A DNA stretch of 64,000 nt, taken from contig CAZMZW010000002.1 in NCBI GenBank assembly GCA_964571135.1, forward strand, positions 1 through 64,000, in the 5' to 3' direction. Origin of the DNA: CAZMZW01 sp964571135. GTDB taxonomy: Bacteria > Chloroflexota > Anaerolineae > Anaerolineales > Anaerolineaceae. This document shows, in pieces, positions 24,265-34,146 of the stretch. The translations under genes and the position numbers were made by a program. Position 1 is the stretch's first letter; every line of letters starts with the position of its first letter. Under the pieces are notes generated by a model, which worked only from the letters and a program-made list of their open reading frames with translations, did not search any database and was not told where the DNA came from.

Positions 24265-25766
24265 ATATAAAAATTTTCTATATTAACCATAAAAAAATCT
24301 CCTTGATCGTTGGAGGATTATTAATCCTTGCCGTAATTAGTTTCGTAGTCATTCTATCGTCTCGGACGGGATCAAACCAGGTGACCTATCGTTCAGTGAA
24401 ACTTACCAAAGGGAATATTACCCTAACAATAGATGTAGTTGGTAATGTTAGGGCAGTACCTTCGGCTGTGCTTAACTGGCAAACCTCAGGCGTGGTGGGG
24501 GCAGTCAATTATAAGGTTGGTGACCAGGTGAAGGCGGGGGATGTCCTACTGAGCCTTTTGGATGAGTCATTGTCTGCTACGATTCTTCAGGCGAAAACTG
24601 ATCTATTAACTGCACAGCTGGATCTGGATAAAGCCAAAGTTGGAAATCCCAATCTCGATACCGCAGCACAAGCCCTGGCGGATGCTCAATATGACTTTAT
24701 CATCAAGAAAGTGATCCGGGATTACTATATTACCACCGGGGCATCCGAAGATAAGATTGAGAATGGCAGAAAAGCTTATGATATTGCCAACCAGGGATAT
24801 TTATCCGCCAAGCAGGATTATGATGCAATGAACAACAAGCCCAAGGATGATCCTCAAAAAATCCAGATGGCTGATAAGTTGAAAATTGCGAGCAATCAAC
24901 GAGATACAGCTATTATTAATCTCACGAGGATTATCGGGAACTATTGGAATTATTCACTCGAAACCGTATTTAATAGATATGATACTGCCAAGACGACCCT
25001 GGCTCAGGCTAAAATCACCTGGGAACAATATAATTCTAATAATCCAGCATATCTTGTGGCTGCAGAAGCTAAAGTCCAGGCACTGGTCAATACCATCAAC
25101 TCAGCAAAGATCATTGCTCCATTCAACGGGACGATTACAGACCTGATTTCTTCAGCTGGTGAGACAGTGGCTAGTGGCACCGAAGCCATGCAGGTTGATG
25201 ACCTTACTCATTTGATGATCAATGTCAGCGTTTCTGAAGTGGATGTGAATAAATTGGCTGTGGGTCAGGATGCAGTTATTAATTTTGCAGCCATTCCCTC
25301 TAATACTTATAAAGGGATTATCACTCAAATTGGGAATGCAGGCTCAAGCGCTTCAGGGGTTGTTCAATTTGGAGCAACGATCCAGGTACTTGATGCAGAT
25401 GAAAAGGTCAAACCAGGTTTCTCTGCAACCATCAGTATTGTGATCAATAATGTTCTAAATGTTCTGTTAGTCCCCAACCCGGCAGTTGTAACGGACACAA
25501 GCGGGAAATCGTTTGTGCTGACCAGCAAGAATGGAACACAAATACCAGTGGCAATTGAACTTGGATCCAAATCGGACCAATATACTGAAGTCAAAAGCGG
25601 CAATCTGAACGAGGGTGATACTGTTCTCATTTCTGTTTCAACCACAGGTTCTGCGGCTGCCAATAACCGGGCATTGTTTGGTATCCTGGGAGGATTTGGC
25701 GGAGGCGGTGGTAATGATCGGCCTCAAACTCAACCTAATAGGAATGCGCCCAGTACCAATCGTTAG
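24261..25766 (+). CDS. HlyD/MacA-type periplasmic adaptor subunit, copy 2
   Basis: This is a paralogue of the 20498 gene, with 501 residues. It shares the membrane anchor (about residues 14-33), VGDQVKAGDVLLSLLDESLSAT, the helical hairpin, NTINSAKIIAPFNGTITDL, LMINVSVSEVDVNKLAVGQ and the glycine-rich end GILGGFGGGGG. No second ATPase or permease follows, so it may form mixed adaptor rings or replace copy 1 under other conditions. The start is supported mainly by the ATGA coupling described for the leader ORF. Confidence 0.88.
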   Translation: MNIKIFYINHKKISLIVGGLLILAVISFVVILSSRTGSNQVTYRSVKLTKGNITLTIDVVGNVRAVPSAVLNWQTSGVVGAVNYKVGDQVKAGDVLLSLLDESLSATILQAKTDLLTAQLDLDKAKVGNPNLDTAAQALADAQYDFIIKKVIRDYYITTGASEDKIENGRKAYDIANQGYLSAKQDYDAMNNKPKDDPQKIQMADKLKIASNQRDTAIINLTRIIGNYWNYSLETVFNRYDTAKTTLAQAKITWEQYNSNNPAYLVAAEAKVQALVNTINSAKIIAPFNGTITDLISSAGETVASGTEAMQVDDLTHLMINVSVSEVDVNKLAVGQDAVINFAAIPSNTYKGIITQIGNAGSSASGVVQFGATIQVLDADEKVKPGFSATISIVINNVLNVLLVPNPAVVTDTSGKSFVLTSKNGTQIPVAIELGSKSDQYTEVKSGNLNEGDTVLISVSTTGSAAANNRALFGILGGFGGGGGNDRPQTQPNRNAPSTNR

Positions 25767-25817
25767 ATGAGCAATGATGGGTCATTAAAAGCAACTTAAA
25801 TGCGATTTTATAGAAAC

Positions 25818-26513
25818 CTATTTAATATTTAGCCACCACACGCCAGTGCATTCCGGAAGGGCGACCCATTGGTTTTCCTTCACCTTTGCAGCCAAATCTT
25901 TCCCAAAAAAGAAAGAGGATAATTCCTCAGCTTCTGACAGGGATTCAAATTGATAATCAGTACGGATCCAGGTGGAGGAAAAACCCATCTCTTCAAGAAA
26001 ACCAAAATAATTGGTCAGGTGTGGGGGCGGGTTGGGGGTTTCAAAACCAGTCCCCATTGTCTCTAAAATAATTATGGTGCTGTTTTTACGTAATATACGC
26101 TTTATTTCTGCCAATCCGTTTTGAAGGGCGGTTTTCCAGGTATCTCCACCCCAAACCGCCAGGTAACAAAAGCTCCATCCGGAAATGACCAGGTCAATAC
26201 TGGAACTCTTTACAGGCAGGTGAGCATTATCGGCAGCTGCCATCAACCAATTATCGGTTTGTGCCTTTTTAAGAGAATCCTTAGCTACGAGAAGCATTTG
26301 CGGTGACAGATCCATCGTTATGACAGAACCGGATAAGGGGCTGAGCAGACGAGTAAGGCGACCAGTTCCTGCCCCAAGATCAGCTATTTCAATATCTTTT
26401 AAAGGAATGATTTGTTGGATTGCTTTGATAATGTTGTTCTGGAAATCCTCACGCTGGATGAGGCGTTCGTATTGATCGGCATGCTGACAATAGACTTCTT
26501 TTTCGGTGGGCAT
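25818..26513 (-). CDS. Class I SAM-dependent methyltransferase
   Basis: The protein has 231 residues. The SAM-binding motif I is IADLGAGTGRLT at about residues 43-54, motif II is ITMDLSPQML, and later motifs include AAADNAHLPVKSSSIDLVISGW. The overall shape matches the small Methyltransf_11 family. The substrate cannot be told. It stands alone between the adaptor (convergent) and the cyclase gene (same strand). Confidence 0.85.
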   Translation of the reverse strand: MPTEKEVYCQHADQYERLIQREDFQNNIIKAIQQIIPLKDIEIADLGAGTGRLTRLLSPLSGSVITMDLSPQMLLVAKDSLKKAQTDNWLMAAADNAHLPVKSSSIDLVISGWSFCYLAVWGGDTWKTALQNGLAEIKRILRKNSTIIILETMGTGFETPNPPPHLTNYFGFLEEMGFSSTWIRTDYQFESLSEAEELSSFFFGKDLAAKVKENQWVALPECTGVWWLNIK

Positions 26514-26656
26514 TATTTATCCTTGAAATTATGATGTTTTTATATCCTCTTATATCACAAGACTGGAAAAAGAGAACTCAGTCCTTTGAATAAAAACCAG
26601 AATGAAAACACATTTGTTTGAAAAATAATAGTAGCGATTAAGTTTGTAAAAGTTTT

Positions 26657-28030
26657 TTATTGTTTCTTTTTTTGTTTTTCAAGATACATTAGCTCATCCG
26701 CTTTTTTCAAACATTCTTCAATTTTATTATTCTTATGAGCGCGGCAGAATCCTAATGAAATTTGAATAGGCAATTCTGGATGAGCTCGATTGAAGAGAGA
26801 TACTTCTGTATTGAACCTTTTTACAATTCTTTTTAATGAGTGCAGATTTGTTTCCGGTAAAAGGACGGCAAATTCATCCCCGCCCAGACGAGATACAATA
26901 TCTTCTTTTCGAAAGACTTTATTGAAGATCTTTGCAATATTGATTAACACCTGATCGCCTTTTTCATGACCGAGGTTATCATTGACCCTTTTGAGGTTGT
27001 CCACATCAGTCATAATAACGCTGATGGGAAATTGCCGGCTGTTGTTCAATCTTTTAGCCTCTTCATCAAAATAAAGGCGGTTATAAAGGCCGGTGAGATA
27101 ATCATGGTTGCTTTGCATTTTAAGTTTGGTTTCCAATACCCTGCGTTCTGTTACTGCAGCGGAAAGGATAAGGGTGGTGATAAAAATAGTGATGGACGAA
27201 CTTAAAAAGACCAGGCTGGATTGAAGAGTGGAGTTGATAAAAGGACCATATCCATTTACAGTACCCCAGACAGAAATGCTCACTGCAGCCAGGTTGATGG
27301 CCGAAACTCCGCGGCTGTCCAGGCGCATGGCTGCCCAGATCTTGAGGGGGAAAATCAGATAGGATAACGAGTAAGAGATTTCTGAGTTTAAATGACCTCC
27401 AAAAACAAAATACTCGAGGAGAAGAATTAACCCAAATATGAAACTGCCTTCCAGGATCCTATCTTTTCTAAATTTCGGCATCGACTGGCTCAGCCAGGTG
27501 AGTAATAATGGCGAAAAAACAATTACCCCCATTGCGTCACCCAACAACCATTTAAACCAGGTTTCAAAGATATTTGACCAGGTTCCCATGTTGCTTAAAA
27601 GAATACTTGCAGAACCTACAGTGGCGCTGAAGAGAGGGCCAACCAGGGCGCCAAAGAGCAGAATAGAGAAAACACTGGTCAGGTCATCTAATTGGGGGCG
27701 GAAGGAACTGAATTTTTTAATCAAGAAAAAGGGAATGATGGCTGCCAGCGGATTACCAATGGCAGTTGCCAGAGAAAATAAAAATGGCGCACCAGTGGAA
27801 TAAGTGGCGGAAAAAGCACCCAGCATGATTCCTGGGATGGCGCCAGGTCCCATAAGCAGGATGGCAGCCAGGGCGATGCCGGAAGGCGGCCAGATCAGGG
27901 TCACATTCCCTTTAAGAAATGCAAATTGAAGCCCCAGCTTGGCGGAAAGGAAGTACGTTCCGGCGATCAGAAGAATATAAATTAGATAAACTATGACCGG
28001 ACGCAGCCCATTTTTATTCAGGTTCTGCAT
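26657..28030 (-). CDS. MASE1-GGDEF diguanylate cyclase
   Basis: The protein is predicted to make cyclic-di-GMP. It has 457 residues. Residues 10-290 form about eight membrane helices with the MASE1 pattern LGLQFAFLKGNVTLIWPPSGIALAA. The GGDEF domain at about residues 325-455 has DYLTGLYNRLYFDEE, DVDNLKRVNDNLGHEKGD and the intact active loop RLGGDEFAVLLPE. It is next to a putative phosphodiesterase gene, giving an opposed pair. Confidence 0.92.
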   Translation of the reverse strand: MQNLNKNGLRPVIVYLIYILLIAGTYFLSAKLGLQFAFLKGNVTLIWPPSGIALAAILLMGPGAIPGIMLGAFSATYSTGAPFLFSLATAIGNPLAAIIPFFLIKKFSSFRPQLDDLTSVFSILLFGALVGPLFSATVGSASILLSNMGTWSNIFETWFKWLLGDAMGVIVFSPLLLTWLSQSMPKFRKDRILEGSFIFGLILLLEYFVFGGHLNSEISYSLSYLIFPLKIWAAMRLDSRGVSAINLAAVSISVWGTVNGYGPFINSTLQSSLVFLSSSITIFITTLILSAAVTERRVLETKLKMQSNHDYLTGLYNRLYFDEEAKRLNNSRQFPISVIMTDVDNLKRVNDNLGHEKGDQVLINIAKIFNKVFRKEDIVSRLGGDEFAVLLPETNLHSLKRIVKRFNTEVSLFNRAHPELPIQISLGFCRAHKNNKIEECLKKADELMYLEKQKKKQ

Positions 28031-28180
28031 AAATCCCTTTTATTGAACCCGGTGATAAATTGAAATACACCCTCACTATTCATTATAGGGAAAATTGATT
28101 ACTTATCTAGTATTAAGTCCTCCTTTTATGGGAATAAATCCCACTTGCTTTTTATACTCTCTGTATGGATTACTTGATGG

Positions 28181-31100
28181 TTATTCAGTTTTGGAATGAA
28201 TGGATTTGAGATAATCGACAAATACCTTTACCACCCGCGGATCAAATTGCTTTCCGCTTTGTTCCTGGATATATTCAAGTGCTTTTTCGCGGCTCCAGGC
28301 AGACCGGTAAGGTCGATCAGAGATGAGGGCATCCCATACATCTACAATGGCAAAGATGCGGGCTGCCAAAGGGATGGCTTCGCCCTTTAAACCGCGGGGG
28401 TATCCGCTGCCGTCCCACTTCTCATGATGGCAGTAAGGAATATCAAGCGCATCCCGTAAGTATCTGGTTTTGGAAAGCAGCTGAAACGCAAATTCAGGAT
28501 GCTTGCGCATGATTATCCATTCATCTTCTGATAATGGTCCCGGTTTATTTAATATGGTATCGGAAATGCTTATTTTTCCGATGTCATGTAATAATGCTCC
28601 CCGTTTGATACCTGTTATTTCTTTATCTTCGAAATTAAAGTGAATCGCCAACCGCAAGGTTGCATCTGTCACCCGCGAGCTATGCCCCTCGTTCTCTTTA
28701 TCGCGCAAGTCCAACGCTTCCACCCAGCCCTGTAATGTGGAATCATAGGCATTTTTCAGGTCATTGTTACTGATCTGTAATGAATTCAGCAGTTCGGCAT
28801 TATTGATCGCAATGGCGCTCTGCTGGGCAAGCATTTCAAGGAATTCCAACCACTCTGCATCAGCATCAAATGGTTTGCGGAAATAAACTTCCATTACTCC
28901 CTTGATCATACCTTTGGTGATGAGGGGTACGCAGTAATAGGAAACGAACTCTTCTTTTTCTATCAGAAGATTGCGAAAATAACTTTCGGGAGCAGATTTT
29001 AAGTCCGGGATGGCTACGATCCTTCTTTCCATAATTGCCTGGCCGGATAATCCGGCGCCCAGACTCAACTTGGATTTGGTTATTTCACTGGTTTTAAACC
29101 CCCTGGCCTTGGCAAACGTCAGAGAATTGGAAACATGGTTTACCAGTAAAATATCAGCTGCATCCACCCCCAACTGCTCCAAAGCCTGCATTAGTACAAC
29201 CTCGAGCGATACATTGATATCCAGGCTGGAATTGATCGCCTGGTCGATGAGGGTCATGGCGTTCATCCGTTTCATCCGCCGCTGAGTGCCTTCAAACAGG
29301 CGCGCGTTCTTCATCGCAATCGAAACCTGATCGGTGAAAGCCGTCAATTGATGCGCGTGTTCTTCGGTGTAAAAATTTGATTTAGAGCTATTTAAAGTTA
29401 CAAAACCGATGACTTTGTCATCTTCTTTTATCGGTGCTTCAACACAGGAAAGAATTTTCCATGGGGAATTATCATCATGAACCCAGGTTGAGCTTGCCTG
29501 TGTATCTGGAATTAAGATAAATGAACCTGAATTTATCATTTCCTGGATGGTGGGATATTTGCTGTAATCGAATAAATTCTGTTCCAGATAAGATGAGAAT
29601 CCCTTCTCAGCAAACCCTAAAGATCGTACAATTTTTCCATGCCCCTCTTCAATCATGATAATACTGACCGCTTCAAAAGGGATCACGTTTTGGATATTTT
29701 TGATGATCGAATCCAGAAGCTCTTCAGATTTTAATGAGCTATTCAGACTGAGGGCATTTTTGGTGAGAGCTTCAGAGAAGACCCGTTGGGAGTGTTCCTG
29801 CTCCATTAGGAACCTCTGTCTTTCTTCCGCGAGGGTACGTTTTATTAATTCGTTCTGCAAGGATTGTTCCGCCATCTTGCGGTCGGTAATATCCATGACC
29901 GAGACGATTACGCGGGCAAATGAATCCTCGAATCCTGGTACTGCCTGCAAACGGATATAATGGGTCATCTTTTCACCGGTTAGTTTTACCGCCTCAGTTT
30001 CCTGTTCGATGACCTTTTTTCCCTCAGCAATTTGTGCCAATTGCTCAGCATATTGAATTAAGGCAGTTTCAGAAAATATCGGGGCTAAACCGTAATGAAC
30101 CTCTGATTTATTCTTGGCATTGTAAAGTTGCAAAACAGAATTATTGATATTGAGTATCTTTATTAAGCCCAGGCATTTCTTCACTTCTTGTGGATGATTT
30201 CTAAAATATTTTCTAAAATCCTGGATCCCTTTTTTCTTTAATTCATCCAGGTAATTCTTAACTTCAGAATGGTCTTCTTCCCAGAGCGCGATCGGGGAAT
30301 CCTCGAATAAGCTGCGGAAACGAACCTCACTCTCTCGCAGGGCATTTTCTGCCTTTCGGCGTTCGGTGATGTCGATAATTGAAATAATTAATCTGGAAAG
30401 GTCGGTTTCATGACCCGGAGCCGTAGACCCGAAAATATTTACAAAACGTGGATGACCTTTTCTAGTTAGAATTATTGACTCAAAATTGAAATTTACTTTA
30501 CCCTCGGCAATCTTAACGAATTCTTTTCGAAATGATTGAAGAGTAGAGGGAGAAAGATTACCAGATCGTATCTGCATCATATCAGCCTTGCTTTTTCCCT
30601 GAAATAACTTCATTGTGGCCTTATTCACACTTAACACACGGATGAGAGAGACGCAATGGGTGACTTCTTTGGGATGGGATTCCAGATAAGAGTTGATATC
30701 TGAAATACCCCGTTCTTTTAAAACTTCCAGGCGTTTTTTCACTAATGAAAAATCTTCCTCCCAAAGCGCGATTGGAGAATCCTCAAAAATACTGCGGAAA
30801 CGAAACTCACTCTCCTGCAAGGCTTGTTCCGCTTTTCGTCGTTCGGTGATATCGATCATGGAAATATGCACTTTGGAAAGGTCGCTTTCATGACCCGGAG
30901 CAGCTGACCACGATAGGTTCACATCAATTGTTTCACCGGTCAATTTTTGATTTTTAGTTTCCCAATTGAAAAAAGTCTTTCCTTCTGCAATTAAGCTGAG
31001 TTCTTCTTGAAATTCAATCAGCGTTTGAAGGGATACAACCGCCGTTAACGATTTTAATAAGTCACCTTTCTGTTTCGCATTAAACAATTTTAAAGTTGCT

Positions 31101-33061
31101 TTGTTCACATCCAGCACTTTGATAAGAGAAAGACAGTTTTTTATCTCTTTAGGGTGGGAGATCAGGTAAGCGTGAAAATCAGTGACCCCCCGTTTTTTCA
31201 GAATATCCAGCCTCTTTTTTACTGCAGAAAAATCTTCCTCCCAGAGGGAAATGGGTGAATTTTCAAATAACCCGCGATAATGGGCTTCACTCTCTTGCAA
31301 GGCGATCTCTGACTGGTGGCGTTCATTGATGTTTTCGACCGTACCTTCGTAAAATAATACATTTCCATTTTGCTCTCTGATCGCTTTGGCGCTTTCACGG
31401 ACGAAGATCGCAGAACCATCTTTCCTCTTCCAGGCGGATTCAATACCATACAATTCACCTTTTTTCTCAATTTGATTGATATAAACCTGACGAGGACAAG
31501 CAGGTTCAAAGCCCTCTTTGTTAAGATCACGTTTCGCTAATTCTTCAAAAGAGGCATAACCCAGCATCTTTACCAACGCCGGGTTCGCCATCAGGATTCG
31601 GCCGTCAGGTGAAGTGCGGTACATGCCCACGGTGACATTCTCATATAGGCTGCGGAATCGCTCCTCGCTATTCCTCAGTTCAAGATCAGTTTTAATCCTA
31701 CCTATGGCAATAGAAGCCTGGCGTATAATAATTTCAATAAACGGCTTATAAAAAGTAATATCGTTAGTTACAAGAATGGAAATGCCACCCAAATGGATAT
31801 TATGGTGGATGAATCCCATGGTGAAAATTTCAAAAATTCCCATCTTTTTTTCTGCGAATTTACAGATGGGTTCAGGCACTTTTCCCAGCATCAAACGAAA
31901 CAATCCACCTGGAAATCTTTCCAACTTTCCGCTGCGAAATAGTCGCAATTCCAATGTGGTCATGTCTTTTAGTGGATAGCTCATCTTGGATGGGTCGATG
32001 TGGAATTTCTTCACCAGGCTTGCATAATTACTGCCAAATCCATAAAGTCCGGCGGTTCGAATGGATTTCATCGATTCATCCACCTCGCTTATAATGACAA
32101 ATCCATCGTTAATCAATTCATGAACTCTCGTTCCTACAAGCTGTAAAACATCCTTCAGATTCTCCGCCAGGAGAATTCTAGCCTGAGTATCAGAAACCAA
32201 TCTCAGGGTTAATTCTTCTTTTTTGCGTTCAGTCACATCCTCATAAATTACAACAATTTCCCCTGAGGGAATCTTGTAAACAAAATTCTCGCGCCAGCCA
32301 AAAATATGCATATCTTGATAAATGGCGATAGGATGGCTTTGTGGTTTACCGGTCTTCCATACATTACGGAAAGTCTTTAATAAGCCCATTTCAAGAATAC
32401 CGGGGAAAACCTCAGTCACTTTCCGCCCGAGGACTATATGCCTGGGTGTTTTTTCAACTCGCTCAGCGGCTGTATTGAAGTCTTTGAAAATAAAATCCTT
32501 GCCATTTTCAACAGCCTCATAGACCGCCACGCAGCTTCTCATGCGGTTGAATAATTCCCTGTAGCGACCCTCATTGGCTTGCAGAACTTCTGCGATGATC
32601 TTTCTGTCGGTGATATCGCGGATATTGCATTGAATGACTTTTTTATTTCCCACCATGTAGATATTACTGACAAATTCTACATATCGGGGTTCCCCGGATT
32701 TTGTTTGAAGGGGGAGATCCTTGTAGCGAATGGTTTTCTTTTTTTGTAGTTCCTTGAAGGCGGTTTTACTTGCATTTAAATCTTTGAATAAACCAAATTC
32801 CCATATTTTCTTGCCAATCATTTCTGCATGGGAATAACCGAGCGATTTTAATAAAAAAGGATTGATATCTGTTATAACGCCGGAATCTGCATCCAGTAGC
32901 AGTATGCCGTCCTGGGCGGTTTCAAAGAGGCGGCGGAACTTCAGTTCAGAAATATTTAGTTGGGTTTCTGACAATGGTCTATGGTGTGAAATTGTTTTCA
33001 CTTTTGTTTTGTAATTTCCCCGAAATCTGGTTCCCTCTTTCGGTTTTATCTTCATTTTCAT
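28181..33061 (-). CDS. Multi-PAS/GAF HD-GYP signalling protein, 1626 residues
   Basis: This is probably a cyclic-di-GMP phosphodiesterase with a very large soluble sensory part. In order it has PAS (about 35-155), PAS-like (160-285), a divergent GAF (290-460) and PAS (466-590). Three consecutive copies of one PAS variant follow (about 590-1060), each with LFENSPI(S/A)LWEED and a downstream HPKE-LIKVLxVNKAT segment. Two GAF domains come next (1085-1425), then HD-GYP (1435-1620) with ALLHDIGKI and HHEKWDGSGYP. The three repeats are still similar at the DNA level, so the expansion is fairly recent. No membrane segment is seen. It is divergent from the dehydrogenase at 33245. Confidence 0.92.
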   Translation of the reverse strand: MKMKIKPKEGTRFRGNYKTKVKTISHHRPLSETQLNISELKFRRLFETAQDGILLLDADSGVITDINPFLLKSLGYSHAEMIGKKIWEFGLFKDLNASKTAFKELQKKKTIRYKDLPLQTKSGEPRYVEFVSNIYMVGNKKVIQCNIRDITDRKIIAEVLQANEGRYRELFNRMRSCVAVYEAVENGKDFIFKDFNTAAERVEKTPRHIVLGRKVTEVFPGILEMGLLKTFRNVWKTGKPQSHPIAIYQDMHIFGWRENFVYKIPSGEIVVIYEDVTERKKEELTLRLVSDTQARILLAENLKDVLQLVGTRVHELINDGFVIISEVDESMKSIRTAGLYGFGSNYASLVKKFHIDPSKMSYPLKDMTTLELRLFRSGKLERFPGGLFRLMLGKVPEPICKFAEKKMGIFEIFTMGFIHHNIHLGGISILVTNDITFYKPFIEIIIRQASIAIGRIKTDLELRNSEERFRSLYENVTVGMYRTSPDGRILMANPALVKMLGYASFEELAKRDLNKEGFEPACPRQVYINQIEKKGELYGIESAWKRKDGSAIFVRESAKAIREQNGNVLFYEGTVENINERHQSEIALQESEAHYRGLFENSPISLWEEDFSAVKKRLDILKKRGVTDFHAYLISHPKEIKNCLSLIKVLDVNKATLKLFNAKQKGDLLKSLTAVVSLQTLIEFQEELSLIAEGKTFFNWETKNQKLTGETIDVNLSWSAAPGHESDLSKVHISMIDITERRKAEQALQESEFRFRSIFEDSPIALWEEDFSLVKKRLEVLKERGISDINSYLESHPKEVTHCVSLIRVLSVNKATMKLFQGKSKADMMQIRSGNLSPSTLQSFRKEFVKIAEGKVNFNFESIILTRKGHPRFVNIFGSTAPGHETDLSRLIISIIDITERRKAENALRESEVRFRSLFEDSPIALWEEDHSEVKNYLDELKKKGIQDFRKYFRNHPQEVKKCLGLIKILNINNSVLQLYNAKNKSEVHYGLAPIFSETALIQYAEQLAQIAEGKKVIEQETEAVKLTGEKMTHYIRLQAVPGFEDSFARVIVSVMDITDRKMAEQSLQNELIKRTLAEERQRFLMEQEHSQRVFSEALTKNALSLNSSLKSEELLDSIIKNIQNVIPFEAVSIIMIEEGHGKIVRSLGFAEKGFSSYLEQNLFDYSKYPTIQEMINSGSFILIPDTQASSTWVHDDNSPWKILSCVEAPIKEDDKVIGFVTLNSSKSNFYTEEHAHQLTAFTDQVSIAMKNARLFEGTQRRMKRMNAMTLIDQAINSSLDINVSLEVVLMQALEQLGVDAADILLVNHVSNSLTFAKARGFKTSEITKSKLSLGAGLSGQAIMERRIVAIPDLKSAPESYFRNLLIEKEEFVSYYCVPLITKGMIKGVMEVYFRKPFDADAEWLEFLEMLAQQSAIAINNAELLNSLQISNNDLKNAYDSTLQGWVEALDLRDKENEGHSSRVTDATLRLAIHFNFEDKEITGIKRGALLHDIGKISISDTILNKPGPLSEDEWIIMRKHPEFAFQLLSKTRYLRDALDIPYCHHEKWDGSGYPRGLKGEAIPLAARIFAIVDVWDALISDRPYRSAWSREKALEYIQEQSGKQFDPRVVKVFVDYLKSIHSKTE

Positions 33062-33244
33062 TCCTGGAAATAACCCTGAATGTTGGAATTGCTTTATAAG
33101 ATTATAGAATATTGTGAACGATTATATATTTCGGTCATTTTATTGTACATCCAAATTGGTGTTCGGAAATATCTTTTATTTTTGGGATTGCCCGATTTCG
33201 TAATTCCCTGTGACTTTTTTGTTCGAGAGGGGTTAATACCAGCG

Positions 33245-34090
33245 ATGATAAAAATAGATGATTTTAAAAAGAAAAATGTACTGATCACTGGCGGTTCCAG
33301 CGGAATCGGCCTTGCTGCGGCCTGCCTGTTAGCCCAAAAAGGAGCTAATGTCTGGCTGCTTGCCAGGCGTGAAGAAAAACTGGCAGAGGCATTAAAGAAG
33401 GTAAAATCGACTGCGCAGAATTCGGCTCAATCCTTTGGGATGGTTGAAGCTGATGTGACCAATGAAACGCAGGTAAGCCAGGCTATTTCCAGGGTCATCG
33501 AGTCGATCGGGCTGCCGGACTTGGTGATCAACTCTGCCGGTGTTGCCCATCCAGGCTACATCCAGGAAATGGATATGAAGATCTTTCACTGGATGATGGA
33601 TGTGAACTTTTTTGGAACAGTCAATGTGATCAAAGCGCTGCTTCCAGGAATGATCGAGCGCGGGTCTGGGTATATTGTAAATATCTCTTCCATGGCTGGT
33701 TTGATCGGTCTTTATGGTTATACGGCCTATGGTGCATCCAAATATGCCGTGCGTGGTTTTTCGGATGTGCTCCGTGCTGAAATGAAACCACATGGTATCG
33801 GCGTTTCAGTCGTTTTTCCGCCTGATACAGATACCCCTCAACTGGCTTATGAGAAGAAATATAAACCGGCAGAGACCAAGGCGTTGACTGGAACCAGCCG
33901 GATGATGAATGCTGAAAGCGTTGCCAGGACTATTTTTTCAGGAATTGAACGGGGCAAGTATTTAATCCTGCCGGGAATTGAGAATAAAATTATCTACCGT
34001 TTAACCGGCATTTTGATCAATACGGTTTACCCGGTGATGGATTGGCTTATTGCCCAGGCCCAAAGTAAAAACAAAAATGCGGGGAAATGA
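33245..34090 (+). CDS. 3-ketodihydrosphinganine reductase-like SDR
   Basis: This NADPH-type short-chain dehydrogenase has 281 residues. The Rossmann motif TGGSSGIG stands at about 15-22, followed by NSAGVAHPG, ISSMAGLIGLYGYTAYGASKYA (catalytic Tyr and Lys near 160-166) and VVFPPDTDTPQLAYE near 192. PPDTDTP is the hallmark of eukaryotic KDSR/TSC10. The hydrophobic C-terminus (TGILINTVYPVMDWLIAQA) also fits. The frame is open to ATG 33080, which would add a membrane-anchor-like segment, but that leaves only 18 bases to the divergent gene. 33245 is therefore preferred. A serine-palmitoyltransferase-like gene lies 56 bases downstream. Confidence 0.82.
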   Translation: MIKIDDFKKKNVLITGGSSGIGLAAACLLAQKGANVWLLARREEKLAEALKKVKSTAQNSAQSFGMVEADVTNETQVSQAISRVIESIGLPDLVINSAGVAHPGYIQEMDMKIFHWMMDVNFFGTVNVIKALLPGMIERGSGYIVNISSMAGLIGLYGYTAYGASKYAVRGFSDVLRAEMKPHGIGVSVVFPPDTDTPQLAYEKKYKPAETKALTGTSRMMNAESVARTIFSGIERGKYLILPGIENKIIYRLTGILINTVYPVMDWLIAQAQSKNKNAGK

Positions 34091-34146
34091 AATATAATTC
34101 TACCCATTCAATTTAATACTCTCAATTTATTTTAGGAAGGTCAGTA

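Noticed and set aside
29880..31330. Direct DNA repeats considered as a mobile element or assembly duplication
   Set aside because: The copies have diverged in sequence yet keep one reading frame and domain boundaries, so they are internal PAS repeats of one gene.
33080..33244. N-terminal extension of the KDSR-like gene with a membrane-anchor-like stretch
   Set aside because: It resembles the N-terminal helix of human KDSR, but it would leave only 18 bases to the divergent HD-GYP gene and has no ribosome-binding site. Not excluded, but 33245 is preferred.
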